This document shows, piece after piece, positions 9,276 through 17,499 of a stretch of 64,000 nucleotides of DNA. Position 1 is the stretch's first letter. Each line of letters opens with the position of its first letter. This DNA is from Haemophilus parainfluenzae (lineage in GTDB: Bacteria; Pseudomonadota; Gammaproteobacteria; Enterobacterales; Pasteurellaceae): contig NZ_QEPT01000006.1 in NCBI RefSeq assembly GCF_003252755.1, positions 83,546 to 147,545 of the forward strand, given 5' to 3'. A model generated the notes under the pieces. That model was given only the letters and a program-made list of their open reading frames with translations. It made no database searches and was not told the origin of the DNA. Made by a program: the position numbers and the translations under genes.

Positions 9276-10406
9276 ATGGCATACACCACTTTCTCACAAA
9301 ACAAAAACGACCAGTTAAAAGAACCGATGTTCTTTGGTCAAAACGTTAACGTTGCCCGTTACGATCAACAAAAATATGAGACGTTTGAAAAGCTCATTGA
9401 AAAACAACTTTCTTTCTTCTGGCGTCCGGAAGAAGTAGATGTGTCGCAAGACCGTATCGACTATGCCGCGTTACCTGAGCATGAAAAACACATTTTCATC
9501 AGTAACTTAAAATATCAAACCTTATTAGATTCTATTCAAGGCCGTAGCCCGAACGTTGCATTATTACCGTTAGTGTCGATTCCTGAATTAGAAACTTGGA
9601 TTGAGACTTGGACCTTCTCTGAAACCATCCACTCGCGTTCTTATACCCACATTATTCGTAACATTGTGAACGACCCATCTATCGTGTTTGATGACATCGT
9701 GACCAACGAAGAAATCATCAAACGTGCGCGTGATATTTCTTCTTACTACGATGATTTAATCCGTGATAGCCAACTTTACAGCCTGTACGGCGAAGGCACT
9801 TACACCGTGGATGGCAAAGAATGTGTCGTCACATTGCGTAATTTGAAAAAACAACTTTACCTTTGCTTAATGAGCGTCAACGCCTTAGAAGCCATTCGTT
9901 TCTATGTGTCTTTCGCATGCTCCTTTGCCTTTGCGGAACGTCAATTAATGGAAGGCAATGCGAAAATTATTAAATTTATCGCCCGTGATGAAGCGTTGCA
10001 CTTAACCGGTACGCAGCACATTTTAAATATCATGGCGGCGGGACAAGACGATCCGGAAATGGCGGAAATTGCAGAAGAATGTAAACAAGAAGCCTATGAT
10101 TTATTCTTAGCGGCAGCGGAACAAGAAAAAGAATGGGCGGATTACTTATTCAAAGACGGTTCAATGATTGGTTTGAACAAAGACATTTTGGTGCAATACG
10201 TGGAATACATCACCAACATCCGTATGCAAGCGGTTGGGCTTCCATTACCATTTGGTGCGCGTTCTAACCCAATTCCATGGATTAACGCATGGCTTGTTTC
10301 TGATAACGTACAAGTGGCGCCACAAGAAGTGGAAGTAAGTTCTTATCTTGTGGGTCAAATTGACTCCAAAGTAGACACCAAAGATTTCGACGATTTCGAT
10401 CTATAA
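9276..10406 (+). CDS. nrdB: Class Ia ribonucleotide reductase beta subunit
   Basis: NrdB holds the diiron-tyrosyl radical that starts catalysis in NrdA. The 376-residue protein keeps iron ligands Asp85, Glu116 and His119 and the radical Tyr123 (SRSYTH), each one position later than in E. coli. The Asp/Phe-rich C-terminal tail ending DDFDL is the peptide that docks into NrdA. AAGGA directly after the stop of the inserted upstream gene serves as its ribosome site. No yfaE-type ferredoxin gene follows; an uptake-signal terminator does. Confidence 0.98.
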   Translation: MAYTTFSQNKNDQLKEPMFFGQNVNVARYDQQKYETFEKLIEKQLSFFWRPEEVDVSQDRIDYAALPEHEKHIFISNLKYQTLLDSIQGRSPNVALLPLVSIPELETWIETWTFSETIHSRSYTHIIRNIVNDPSIVFDDIVTNEEIIKRARDISSYYDDLIRDSQLYSLYGEGTYTVDGKECVVTLRNLKKQLYLCLMSVNALEAIRFYVSFACSFAFAERQLMEGNAKIIKFIARDEALHLTGTQHILNIMAAGQDDPEMAEIAEECKQEAYDLFLAAAEQEKEWADYLFKDGSMIGLNKDILVQYVEYITNIRMQAVGLPLPFGARSNPIPWINAWLVSDNVQVAPQEVEVSSYLVGQIDSKVDTKDFDDFDL

Positions 10407-10420
10407 TTCTTAATATCGCT

Positions 10421-10482
10421 AAAAGTGTGGTCAACTTTTCAAACATTTTTAAAAACGCTGATAAAATTGACCGCACTTTTTT
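10421..10482. terminator. Uptake-signal inverted-repeat terminator after nrdB
   Basis: AAAAGTGTGGTCAA (10421-10434, one base off the uptake signal) pairs with TTGACCGCACTTTT (10467-10480), followed by T residues. The next 216 bp to lysS are AT-rich with no gene I can support. Confidence 0.85.
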
Positions 10483-10698
10483 ATTTATATTTTTATATAG
10501 TAGCCCACAATCTAGAAATAAGTATTAATGCCATAAAATTACATGATTTCTCTTGCTACTATTCAATTTGTTAAACTTTCTGACTAAAAAAGATGACTTA
10601 ATTAAAAAAGGCTTAACAAAAAACAATGCTATAGGTAGAATAAGAAGATTCTATTTTTAATAAATCACATTCTAAGTAAAACCAGTGAGGTAAAGGAT

Positions 10699-12207
10699 AT
10701 GTCAGAACAAGAAGTGAAAGAATTAGATCTCCATGGCGAAATGCTTGTTCGCCGTGAAAAATTAGCTGCATTACGAGCAAAAGGTAATGCATTTCCAAAT
10801 CAATTTCGTCGTGACGCCCTTGCCCAAGATTTACATGATAAGTACGAAGCCGAAGATGGCGAAGTATTAAAAGAAAAAGCCATTGAAGTAGCTGTTGCCG
10901 GTCGTATTATGACTCGTCGTGCAATGGGTAAAGCCACCTTTATTACCTTGCAAGATATGAGTGGCAAAATTCAATTATACGTTGCTCGTGATAATCTTCC
11001 AGAAGGAATTTATGCTGAAGATGTGGGTAGCTGGGATTTAGGTGATATCATTGGCGTGAAAGGTACACTTTTCAAAACCAAAACCAATGAATTAACCATC
11101 AAAACAACTGAAGTTCAACTTTTAACCAAAGCACTTCGTCCGTTACCAAACAAATTCCATGGTTTAACCGACATGGAAGCGCGTTATCGTCAACGTTACT
11201 TAGATTTAATTTCTAATGAAGAATCTCGCCGCACATTTATTATTCGTTCAAAAGTGGTTGCTGGTATTCGTGAATTCTTTATTTCTAAAGGTTTCATGGA
11301 AGTTGAAACTCCAATGCTACAAGTGATTCCAGGCGGTGCGTCTGCTCGTCCATTTATCACTCACCACAATGCATTAGACGTTGATATGTATCTTCGTATT
11401 GCACCAGAACTTTACTTAAAACGTTTAGTGGTTGGTGGTTTTGAACGCGTATTCGAATTAAACCGTAACTTCCGTAATGAAGGGGTTTCTGTTCGTCATA
11501 ATCCAGAATTCACCATGCTTGAATACTACCAAGCTTATGCGGATTATCACGATTTAATGGATAATACCGAGGAATTATTACGCAAACTAGCCATTGATAT
11601 TCTTGGTACCACCATTGTGAAATACGGTGATTTAGAATTTGACTTCGGCAAACCATTTGAGCGTATTACATTACATGATGCAACCATTAAATATGGTGCA
11701 GATAAAGGTATCGTAAAAGAAGATCTTTACGACTTCGATCGTGCAAAAGCAACCGCTGAACGCTTAGGTATCGAAGTACAAAAATCTTGGGGCTTAGGCT
11801 CTATTGTGAATGCAATCTTTGAAGAAGTGGCTGAACATCATCTAATTCAACCAACCTTCTTAATGGCACATCCAGCAGAGATTTCACCACTTGCACGTCG
11901 TAATGATGAAAACCCTGAAGTGACTGACCGTTTTGAATTATTCATCGGCGGACGTGAAATTGGTAACGGTTTCTCAGAATTAAACGATGCAGAAGACCAA
12001 AACGAACGTTTTGATGCACAAGTTGCAGCAAAAGAAGCGGGTGATGATGAAGCAATGTTTAAAGATGATGACTTCGTTGTTGCACTTGAACACGGCTTGC
12101 CACCAACAGCAGGTGAAGGTTTAGGTATCGACCGCTTAGCAATGCTTTTTGCTAACGCACCATCTATCCGTGATGTGATCCTATTCCCGGCAATGCGTCA
12201 AAAATAA
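10699..12207 (+). CDS. lysS: Lysyl-tRNA synthetase, class II
   Basis: LysS charges tRNA-Lys. The 502-residue protein has an N-terminal OB-fold anticodon-binding domain (about residues 60-150) and a class II catalytic core: motif 1 around [19 protein letters not shown], motif 2 in [20 protein letters not shown], and motif 3 [11 protein letters not shown] near the C-terminus. Length matches E. coli LysS (505). A GAGGTAAAGG ribosome site precedes the ATG. A strong hairpin terminator follows; no T-box or other leader control is visible. Confidence 0.97.
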   Translation: MSEQEVKELDLHGEMLVRREKLAALRAKGNAFPNQFRRDALAQDLHDKYEAEDGEVLKEKAIEVAVAGRIMTRRAMGKATFITLQDMSGKIQLYVARDNLPEGIYAEDVGSWDLGDIIGVKGTLFKTKTNELTIKTTEVQLLTKALRPLPNKFHGLTDMEARYRQRYLDLISNEESRRTFIIRSKVVAGIREFFISKGFMEVETPMLQVIPGGASARPFITHHNALDVDMYLRIAPELYLKRLVVGGFERVFELNRNFRNEGVSVRHNPEFTMLEYYQAYADYHDLMDNTEELLRKLAIDILGTTIVKYGDLEFDFGKPFERITLHDATIKYGADKGIVKEDLYDFDRAKATAERLGIEVQKSWGLGSIVNAIFEEVAEHHLIQPTFLMAHPAEISPLARRNDENPEVTDRFELFIGGREIGNGFSELNDAEDQNERFDAQVAAKEAGDDEAMFKDDDFVVALEHGLPPTAGEGLGIDRLAMLFANAPSIRDVILFPAMRQK

Positions 12208-12224
12208 TTAAGTTGAAATAACCT

Positions 12225-12253
12225 AAAAGGAAGTCTACGGACTTCCTTTTTTA
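12225..12253 (+). terminator. Rho-independent terminator of lysS
   Basis: An 11-bp perfect stem, AAAAGGAAGTC (12225-12235) with GACTTCCTTTT (12240-12250), has a TACG tetraloop and a T-rich tail. Confidence 0.92.
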
Positions 12254-12258
12254 TTGTG

Positions 12259-12290
12259 TAAAAGTGCGGTCATTTTTAACCGCACTTTTA
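12259..12290. terminator. Uptake-signal hairpin between convergent genes
   Basis: TAAAAGTGCGGT (12259-12270) pairs perfectly with ACCGCACTTTTA (12279-12290). It lies between convergent lysS and the MetE-like gene and can work in both directions. Confidence 0.88.
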
Positions 12291-12344
12291 TAAAAAAAAG
12301 AGATAACCACCTTTACGATTATCTCTTTTACATTCTAAGCTAGA

Positions 12345-13490
12345 TTATTTACCCCAAACTTCTTCCACAATACTACGAATAAATTCGAGTTTCTTCCATT
12401 GTTGTTCTTCAGTCAGAATGTTGCCTTCTTCTGTTGAAGCAAAACCACATTGTGGGCTTAAGCAAAGTTGATTGATATCCACATATTGCGCTGCTTCTTT
12501 AATGCGGGCAATAATTTCATCACGGTTTTCTAACTCGCCCGATTTAGAGGTAATTAATCCTAACACCACTTGTTGATTTTTAATAAAGCGTAAAGGTTTG
12601 AAATCGCCTGCACGATCACTGTCATATTCTAAGAAGAAACCATCCACATTACAGTGGCCAAATAAGGTTTCTGCGATAGGCTCATAACCACCTGCAGAGA
12701 ACCAAGTTGAACGGAAGTTACCACGACAAATATGCATTGTAATCGCTAAATCAGCCGGTTTTGCTGCCACGATTTTGTTTAACATATACACATAATCTTT
12801 GGCGATTTGATCTAAATCTAAACCACGTTCAGTATAGGTCTTACGTTTATCTTCTGCGCAGAATTCGCCCCAACTTGTATCATCCAGCTGTAAATTGCGG
12901 CAACCTAATTTATAGAAGATATTCATCGCATCAATATAAGCATCAGCAATATCATCTAATAACAACTGATTGTTATCTTTATAACGTTCAATTGGCTGAT
13001 AATCTGTAGCACGGACTGTACAAATTAAATGAAGCATAGACGGAGAAGGAATGGTTAATTTAACTTCAGTCTCCCCTGCCATTTTTTGCAATGAGCGGTA
13101 ATGTTCAACGAAAGGATGGATCTCTGAAAAACCGATCTTATCCACAATTTTTAATGTTTTCGGGCGGACATTATCGTGTTTAAATTGCACTGAGAATTTT
13201 TCAGCATCCACTTCTTTCACGCCATCTAATGCGGCTAAGAAATCTAAATGCCAAAAAGTACGACGAAATTCGCCGTCGGTCACTGCATGCAATCCGACAT
13301 TTTTTTGATGCTCAACTAATTTAGCAATTTCTGCATCTTCAACTTGCGTTAAATCAGCACAAGAAATATCACCACAGCTGCATTGATGACGAGCCTGTTT
13401 TAACTTCTCTGGACGTAAAAAACTGCCAACAATATCAAAACGATATGGTGCGGAAGTACGAATAGTGGCATTGGGAAAAAGTTTACTCAT
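12345..13490 (-). CDS. MetE-like cobalamin-independent methionine synthase family protein (YxjG/YxjH type)
   Basis: The 381-residue protein matches the short, C-terminal-domain-only relatives of MetE, thought to transfer a methyl group to homocysteine. Zinc-ligand candidates are His and Cys in MHICRGN and the Cys in SPQCGFAS near the C-terminus; the DDTSWG block is typical of the barrel. An additional cysteine pair (CSCGDISC, about residues 37-44) lies near the N-terminus. A MetJ operator lies about 75 bp upstream, supporting a methionine-related role. The exact methyl donor cannot be told from sequence. Confidence 0.85.
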   Translation of the reverse strand: MSKLFPNATIRTSAPYRFDIVGSFLRPEKLKQARHQCSCGDISCADLTQVEDAEIAKLVEHQKNVGLHAVTDGEFRRTFWHLDFLAALDGVKEVDAEKFSVQFKHDNVRPKTLKIVDKIGFSEIHPFVEHYRSLQKMAGETEVKLTIPSPSMLHLICTVRATDYQPIERYKDNNQLLLDDIADAYIDAMNIFYKLGCRNLQLDDTSWGEFCAEDKRKTYTERGLDLDQIAKDYVYMLNKIVAAKPADLAITMHICRGNFRSTWFSAGGYEPIAETLFGHCNVDGFFLEYDSDRAGDFKPLRFIKNQQVVLGLITSKSGELENRDEIIARIKEAAQYVDINQLCLSPQCGFASTEEGNILTEEQQWKKLEFIRSIVEEVWGK

Positions 13491-13563
13491 TTTGCTTTCC
13501 TATATTTAATTCATCTTAATGATGGACTGAGTGTAACAAAATTAACGTCTTCATTAAATATTT

Positions 13564-13579
13564 AGACGTCTAGATGGAT
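13564..13579 (-). promoter_or_regulatory. MetJ operator (two tandem Met boxes)
   Basis: AGACGTCT (13564-13571) is a perfect Met box, directly followed by the imperfect AGATGGAT (13572-13579). Tandem 8-bp boxes are how MetJ binds. The operator lies in the upstream region of the MetE-like gene, the only gene it could serve here. Confidence 0.8.
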
Positions 13580-13632
13580 GTGAATTTTATTGTGATTTTA
13601 TATGAATGGAATTGATATAAAATTTAAAAAGA

Positions 13633-13644
13633 AAAGTGCGGTTA
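13633..13644. terminator. Left arm of a terminator hairpin split by the transposon
   Basis: AAAGTGCGGTTA (13633-13644) pairs, with one mismatch, with TAACCACACTTT at 17478-17489 on the far side of the transposon. Joining the flanks and removing one target copy restores an uptake-signal hairpin with a loop of about 17 nt, placed to terminate the patatin-like gene. Confidence 0.8.
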
Positions 13645-13653
13645 ATATTCCTG

Positions 13654-13661
13654 ATAATTTT
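13654..13661. repeat. Left 8-bp target-site duplication
   Basis: ATAATTTT directly abuts the left inverted repeat and is identical to 17470-17477. Eight base pairs is the size that ISL3-family transposition produces. Confidence 0.95.
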
Positions 13662-13685
13662 GGGTATTCGGATTTTATGGTGGAA
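13662..13685 (+). repeat. Left terminal inverted repeat of the transposon
   Basis: It begins GGGTATTCGG and ends TGGTGGAA. It matches the reverse complement of 17446-17469 at 20 of 24 positions. Confidence 0.93.
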
Positions 13686-13691
13686 AAGGGC

Positions 13692-14948
13692 TTATAAATC
13701 ACCCTTCTCCAAATTCTTAATAAGTGTGGAAAAATCGACACCTAAGTTGTCTGTAATGTCGTGATCATTCACTTCATACCAATTGAAAGTATCGTATAAC
13801 ATAGCTTTATTGAAAGCACTTGAATTAAATCGTGGCTTACGCTTTTTATGGAGCTTCTCATTGAAAAGGATTTTGGCTCGTAAGGCATCAAACGAGTAAC
13901 CTCTACCCATTCGCTCTACCTGCCTAATAATGCTGTTAATTGACTCCGTATAAGCATTAGTGAGCCTTTTATCAAAGTAGTTGAATATTTCAACATGCCA
14001 GTTGTCTACGGCTCTCACGAGGTCTTTATATGCGTCTTTAGAGTTGCTGGACATACAACGGTGTCTCCATTGACTATAACGAAGATGACCTTCATCTGGA
14101 TCAGGAGTATCCCATATCCAGTAAAACTCTTCTTTGAGTTCATAGGCTTCTTTTAAAGCAGGAAGATTACCTAACCAAGTATCTAAGAGGAATGATTCAC
14201 GTTCATTTAGATCGTGTTTACGCTTTAGAAGGATAAACCTTTCACGCATAAGGGTACGTCTTTCTTTTTGGCTCATATGGGCTTTCAAAGACTTTCTGAC
14301 GTTATCTAAGGCTTGATTAGCCATTCTAACTACATGAAACTTATCTACGACAACTTTAGCGTGTGGAAGGATAGTGTTCACTGCGTCTTTGTAGGGCTTC
14401 CACATATCCATTGTGACGTACTCAATGTAAGTCCTGTCACTGATTTCTGAAAGACGTTGGATGACTGTTTCCTTGTTACGGTTAGGCTTGATGTCATAAA
14501 TAGTCCTGCGTTCAATATTAGTCAATACAAGCCGAGGTCTACGGATAATATGTATCTCGTCTATCCCAAGCCACTTAGGAGTTTCAAACTGGTATTCACG
14601 TTCTTTGAGTGCCACATAGTCCTTAAAAACGTTCCTAATGGTTTTCTCGTCAACACCAACGCTTTCTGCGACTTCTACAAAGGTCTTAGACATGGATTGC
14701 TCTTGAATGGACTTTAAAAGCCTTTTGGTCATACTACGCTTTTCATCTACAGATATTAGGCGTTCCCAGAAGGTAGATCCGCATTCACGACACTTGTATC
14801 GTCTACGGTTCAATTGTAAGCCCACTCGCTTTAAACGAATGGGCAAATCCATAATTAGTTGATTTCTTGAACTGTGTTTGTACAACTTGTCAAAACCACA
14901 TTCAGGACAACGTTCAGGTGGTCCGACTGCTTCAACTTTAAACATCAT
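13692..14948 (-). CDS. ISL3-family transposase (N-terminus interrupted upstream)
   Basis: This 418-residue DDE transposase has an N-terminal zinc motif (Cys14, Cys17, Cys53, Cys56), a helix-turn-helix near residues 85-105, and catalytic candidates Asp130 (GIDEIH), Asp202 (VVDKFH) and Glu335 (NAYTESINS), the ISL3 layout. The frame stays open upstream to an ATG at 15014 with a good ribosome site, except for one in-frame TAA at 14962-14964. The remaining start at 14948 (ATGATG) has no visible Shine-Dalgarno sequence. The domains after that point are complete. Whether this shortened protein is made and active is uncertain. Confidence 0.92.
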   Translation of the reverse strand: MMFKVEAVGPPERCPECGFDKLYKHSSRNQLIMDLPIRLKRVGLQLNRRRYKCRECGSTFWERLISVDEKRSMTKRLLKSIQEQSMSKTFVEVAESVGVDEKTIRNVFKDYVALKEREYQFETPKWLGIDEIHIIRRPRLVLTNIERRTIYDIKPNRNKETVIQRLSEISDRTYIEYVTMDMWKPYKDAVNTILPHAKVVVDKFHVVRMANQALDNVRKSLKAHMSQKERRTLMRERFILLKRKHDLNERESFLLDTWLGNLPALKEAYELKEEFYWIWDTPDPDEGHLRYSQWRHRCMSSNSKDAYKDLVRAVDNWHVEIFNYFDKRLTNAYTESINSIIRQVERMGRGYSFDALRAKILFNEKLHKKRKPRFNSSAFNKAMLYDTFNWYEVNDHDITDNLGVDFSTLIKNLEKGDL

Positions 14949-14961
14949 ATCGGTTTCATTT

Positions 14962-15014
14962 TATTGTGGCGGTTCTATTGTTTTAATGTCTGGTAGGGAT
15001 AATAAGTCTGACAT
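14962..15014 (-). other. Orphaned first codons of the transposase, ended by an in-frame TAA
   Basis: From the ATG at 15014 the frame reads MSDLLSLPDIKTIEPPQ, then TAA, then NETD and straight into MMFKVEAVG of the transposase. An AAAGG ribosome site lies about 9 bases before this ATG. The LLSLPxxK opening is typical of ISL3 transposases, so this looks like a nonsense change in codon 18 of the real gene. Confidence 0.75.
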
Positions 15015-15173
15015 ATTATTCATCCTTTATTACTCTGCGGTGTTAAGGTATCAATTATAGATTTGATGTCGAAATCATCAGTGTTAAATTATTTTTGTGA
15101 CCACAAATGCACTTAGAAAATCCCTTAAAGCATTAGCTGGTTCACTTGAATAGGGAGTTGTAAAAAAGTTCCC

Positions 15174-16832
15174 TTAGCCTGCACAGCAAGATAATTTCGA
15201 AACATCTTTATCAAAAGTTAGGACAGCCAGCTTCAATCCTTCTGCCATTGTTAGATATGGAGCCATCGTTTCTCTCAGATCTCCAACAGTTAAACCGAAT
15301 TTCACAGCTAATGTTGCTGCATAAATTACGTCTCCTGCGTTTTCTGCCACTACATGCGCCCCTAACACTTTCAATGTTTTCGCGTCTGCCACTAATTTGA
15401 AAACACCTGTTGTTTCCCGATTAACGAGCGCTCTTGGAACAGCATCCAACGGCAATACCGATGTTTTCACTTCATATCCTTTTTCTTTTGCCTGTTGCTC
15501 CGTTAAACCAACCGTTGCAATCGATGGAGAAGTAAACGTAACGCCTGGAACCACTTCTAAATTGACCTTTTGATTTAGTCCTCCGATTGCATTACGAGCA
15601 GCAAGTCCACCTTCATAAGCAGCTACATAAACAAATTGGGGACCGAGAGTGACATCTCCAGCTGAATAAATTCGGGAATTGGTCGTTTTAAGATAATCAT
15701 CAATGACAATTTCACCACGGGAACCAACTTCAACGCCTGCTGCATGTAAGTTTAATGATTCTGTATTTGGTTTTCTTCCAGTGGCAATTAGCAATTGTTC
15801 TGCTTCAATAATTCGCTTTTTACCATTTATCTCAACATGAACTTTTTTAATGTCTCCATCTTGCTCAACTCGTTCATAGGTTGCACCTGTTACTAAATTA
15901 ATTCCCTGTTCTGTTAAGGCCTTAGTAATGGCTTCTGAAATTTCAGGATCGTATTCTTTTAATAGACGCTCGCTTCTTTGAATCAAAGTGACTTCTGACC
16001 CGAGGTTATGAAATAGTTGTCCTAATTCCATGCCGATATATCCTGAACCAATTACGGTAAGACGATTTGGAACCTTCTTTAATTCCAATAAGCTAGTGCT
16101 TGTTAAATAATCTACTTCATCTAATCCGGGAATATTAGGTGCAGTTGAAGAAGCACCTGTAGCTATTAAAAATCTTTTGGCTGTGATTTGATTGCCATTT
16201 ACTTCAACTGTATTTTCATTTACGAATTTTGCTTCACCTTTTATTAATTCAAAACCATAATCATCAATTAAATTCACATATTTTTCATTTCGCATCTCGG
16301 TTACTAAATCATTCTTTTGTTTTACTAATGGCGCTAAATCAACATTTGAAGCCGAAGTGTGTAATCCCACAAATGGATTATTTTTTGCTAGATGATTGAT
16401 TTCCCCTGCTCTTAATAAGGTCTTAGAAGGAACGCATCCGACATTAACGCAAGTTCCACCCACCGTTCCACGCTCAATCATAGCCACTTTTGCGTTCAAA
16501 GTAACGGCTTCAATGGCAGATGAAAAGGCAGCTCCACCAGAACCGATGATGATGTAATCATAATCATAGTTACCTTCATCATTTAAACTTACATCTGTCC
16601 TTTTTTCCGATTGCACTTGTATTTCTTCTGCTTCGCCCGGGTGATAATTTGCGTCAGCAATCGCCTTTATTGCACTTTCAACCTCAATATCATCGGGCAG
16701 TTCAAATACTGCTTCACCACGACGATAACTAGACTCAATATTTTTAGCACCTATCTTTTCAAGTGCTGATTCTACGTGTTTTTCACAACCCGTACAGGTC
16801 ATTCCTGAAATGTTTACCTTAAATTTATTCAT
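15174..16832 (-). CDS. merA: Mercury(II) reductase MerA
   Basis: MerA is a cytosolic FAD enzyme that reduces Hg(II) to volatile Hg(0) with NADPH. The 552-residue protein has one N-terminal heavy-metal domain with GMTCTGC (Cys13, Cys16), a FAD-binding motif IIIGSGGAA near 94-102, the redox pair Cys128/Cys133 in [13 protein letters not shown], a NAD-binding motif VIGSGYIG, and the C-terminal Cys549-Cys550 that receives mercury. Length and sequence resemble Bacillus/Staphylococcus enzymes. An AAAGGAG ribosome site precedes it. It lies 28 bp after merR. No merT, merP, merC or merB is present. Confidence 0.97.
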   Translation of the reverse strand: MNKFKVNISGMTCTGCEKHVESALEKIGAKNIESSYRRGEAVFELPDDIEVESAIKAIADANYHPGEAEEIQVQSEKRTDVSLNDEGNYDYDYIIIGSGGAAFSSAIEAVTLNAKVAMIERGTVGGTCVNVGCVPSKTLLRAGEINHLAKNNPFVGLHTSASNVDLAPLVKQKNDLVTEMRNEKYVNLIDDYGFELIKGEAKFVNENTVEVNGNQITAKRFLIATGASSTAPNIPGLDEVDYLTSTSLLELKKVPNRLTVIGSGYIGMELGQLFHNLGSEVTLIQRSERLLKEYDPEISEAITKALTEQGINLVTGATYERVEQDGDIKKVHVEINGKKRIIEAEQLLIATGRKPNTESLNLHAAGVEVGSRGEIVIDDYLKTTNSRIYSAGDVTLGPQFVYVAAYEGGLAARNAIGGLNQKVNLEVVPGVTFTSPSIATVGLTEQQAKEKGYEVKTSVLPLDAVPRALVNRETTGVFKLVADAKTLKVLGAHVVAENAGDVIYAATLAVKFGLTVGDLRETMAPYLTMAEGLKLAVLTFDKDVSKLSCCAG

Positions 16833-16860
16833 AAAAAAGCTCCTTTCGTTAATTAATCTC

Positions 16861-17253
16861 TCATGTTAATGTTTCTATTATTGGACACGAATGTAATTGC
16901 TTTTCAGCTGGACATCGTTGTTTTAAGTCGTCTAACATAGTTTCAATTCGTTTTAAATCCTCTATTTGTTTTTGCACTTCCTTTTGTTTTTTAGAAACAA
17001 ATTCGAACATATCTTGACAACGAACTTCATCTTTATCTACAACACCAAGTAATTTATAAATCTCGCTTAAAGAGAAACCAAGTTCCTGTATTCGTTTAAT
17101 AAACCCAACACGCTTAACGTCATCATATGAATATATCCGATAACCAGCTTCCGTTCGGTGAGGTTCTTGTAATAAATTTTTTCGCTCGTAATATCTGATC
17201 GTTTCTTTATTAACTCCACATTTATCTGCAAACTCACTAATGCGATAAATCAT
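16861..17253 (-). CDS. merR: Mercury-responsive regulator MerR
   Basis: MerR represses and, with Hg(II), activates the mer promoter by untwisting its long spacer. The 130-residue protein has an N-terminal winged helix (about 1-70, [14 protein letters not shown]), a long dimerisation helix (80-110), and the three mercury-binding cysteines Cys79, Cys114 and Cys123 in the classical spacing. The ribosome site AGGGGGTG is strong and Gram-positive in style. It is the first gene of a merR-merA operon, so it should control its own synthesis. Confidence 0.95.
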   Translation of the reverse strand: MIYRISEFADKCGVNKETIRYYERKNLLQEPHRTEAGYRIYSYDDVKRVGFIKRIQELGFSLSEIYKLLGVVDKDEVRCQDMFEFVSKKQKEVQKQIEDLKRIETMLDDLKQRCPAEKQLHSCPIIETLT

Positions 17254-17272
17254 CTTATTTCACCCCCTGAAT

Positions 17273-17304
17273 ATTATAAACCATGTACTATAGTACACGG
17301 TCAA
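17273..17304 (-). promoter_or_regulatory. mer promoter and MerR operator
   Basis: On the minus strand -35 TTGACC (17299-17304) and -10 TATAAT (17273-17278) are separated by 20 bp, the overlong spacing typical of MerR-type promoters. The spacer contains a perfect 14-bp palindrome, TGTACTATAGTACA (17284-17297), the expected MerR operator. The rest of 17305-17445 holds no gene. Confidence 0.93.
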
Positions 17305-17391
17305 GTAAATTGGACTATTTTATTTTTTTCCCAAAGTATCACTCGTATGTGATTGATACTTTTATATAATACTATTGATTATCCTAACATC

Positions 17392-17407
17392 CCACCAGAA
17401 AATCCGA
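17392..17407 (-). repeat. Internal inverted-repeat-like copy near right end
   Basis: The reverse complement, TCGGATTTTCTGGTGG, matches the core of the left terminal repeat (13668-13683) at 15 of 16 positions, better than the true right end does. It lies about 60 bp inside the right end. It could be a subterminal transposase site or a relic end. Confidence 0.7.
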
Positions 17408-17445
17408 TTTAAACACCAGTTGTTTTTAAACTATTAAGAAAGTAA

Positions 17446-17469
17446 TTCCACTATATATTCCGAAGACCC
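17446..17469 (-). repeat. Right terminal inverted repeat of the transposon
   Basis: Read on the minus strand it begins GGGTCTTCGG and ends AGTGGAA. It differs from the left repeat at positions 5, 12, 14 and 18. Confidence 0.93.
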
Positions 17470-17477
17470 ATAATTTT
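17470..17477. repeat. Right 8-bp target-site duplication
   Basis: ATAATTTT directly after the right inverted repeat is identical to 13654-13661. Confidence 0.95.
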
Positions 17478-17489
17478 TAACCACACTTT
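17478..17489. terminator. Right arm of the split terminator hairpin
   Basis: TAACCACACTTT, 11 bp after the patatin-like gene's stop on the minus strand, is the partner of 13633-13644. The transposon now separates the arms by about 3.8 kb. Confidence 0.78.
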
Positions 17490-17499
17490 AATTATTGGG

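Larger units (their letters stand above)
13662..17469 (-). mobile_element. ISL3-family transposon carrying merR-merA (3808 bp)
   Basis: The element is defined by 24-bp terminal inverted repeats starting GGGT at both ends (13662-13685 and 17446-17469, 20 of 24 identical) and by an exact 8-bp target duplication, ATAATTTT. It carries, all on the minus strand, merR, merA and an ISL3-family transposase. ISL3 elements with passenger metal genes are known (ISPpu12 carries a merR-like regulator and a cation efflux gene). Here the cargo is a mercury-resistance pair of Gram-positive type. The transposase reading frame has an early stop, so mobility is uncertain. Confidence 0.95.

Noticed and set aside
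10540..10660. Short frame ending in [24 protein letters not shown] before lysS
   Set aside because: It has no ATG or ribosome site and is stopped upstream by TGA. It might be a gene relic, but about 30 residues give no basis to say so.
14878..15060. Plus-strand 60-residue open frame over the transposase start
   Set aside because: It is antisense to the transposase and its interrupted leader, with no ribosome site or recognisable product.
15030..15173. Gap between merA and transposase as a site for merT/merP or another cargo gene
   Set aside because: No frame of useful length or Cys-Cys transporter motif is found. Only a weak GGGA/TCCC inverted repeat after merA, not convincing as a terminator.
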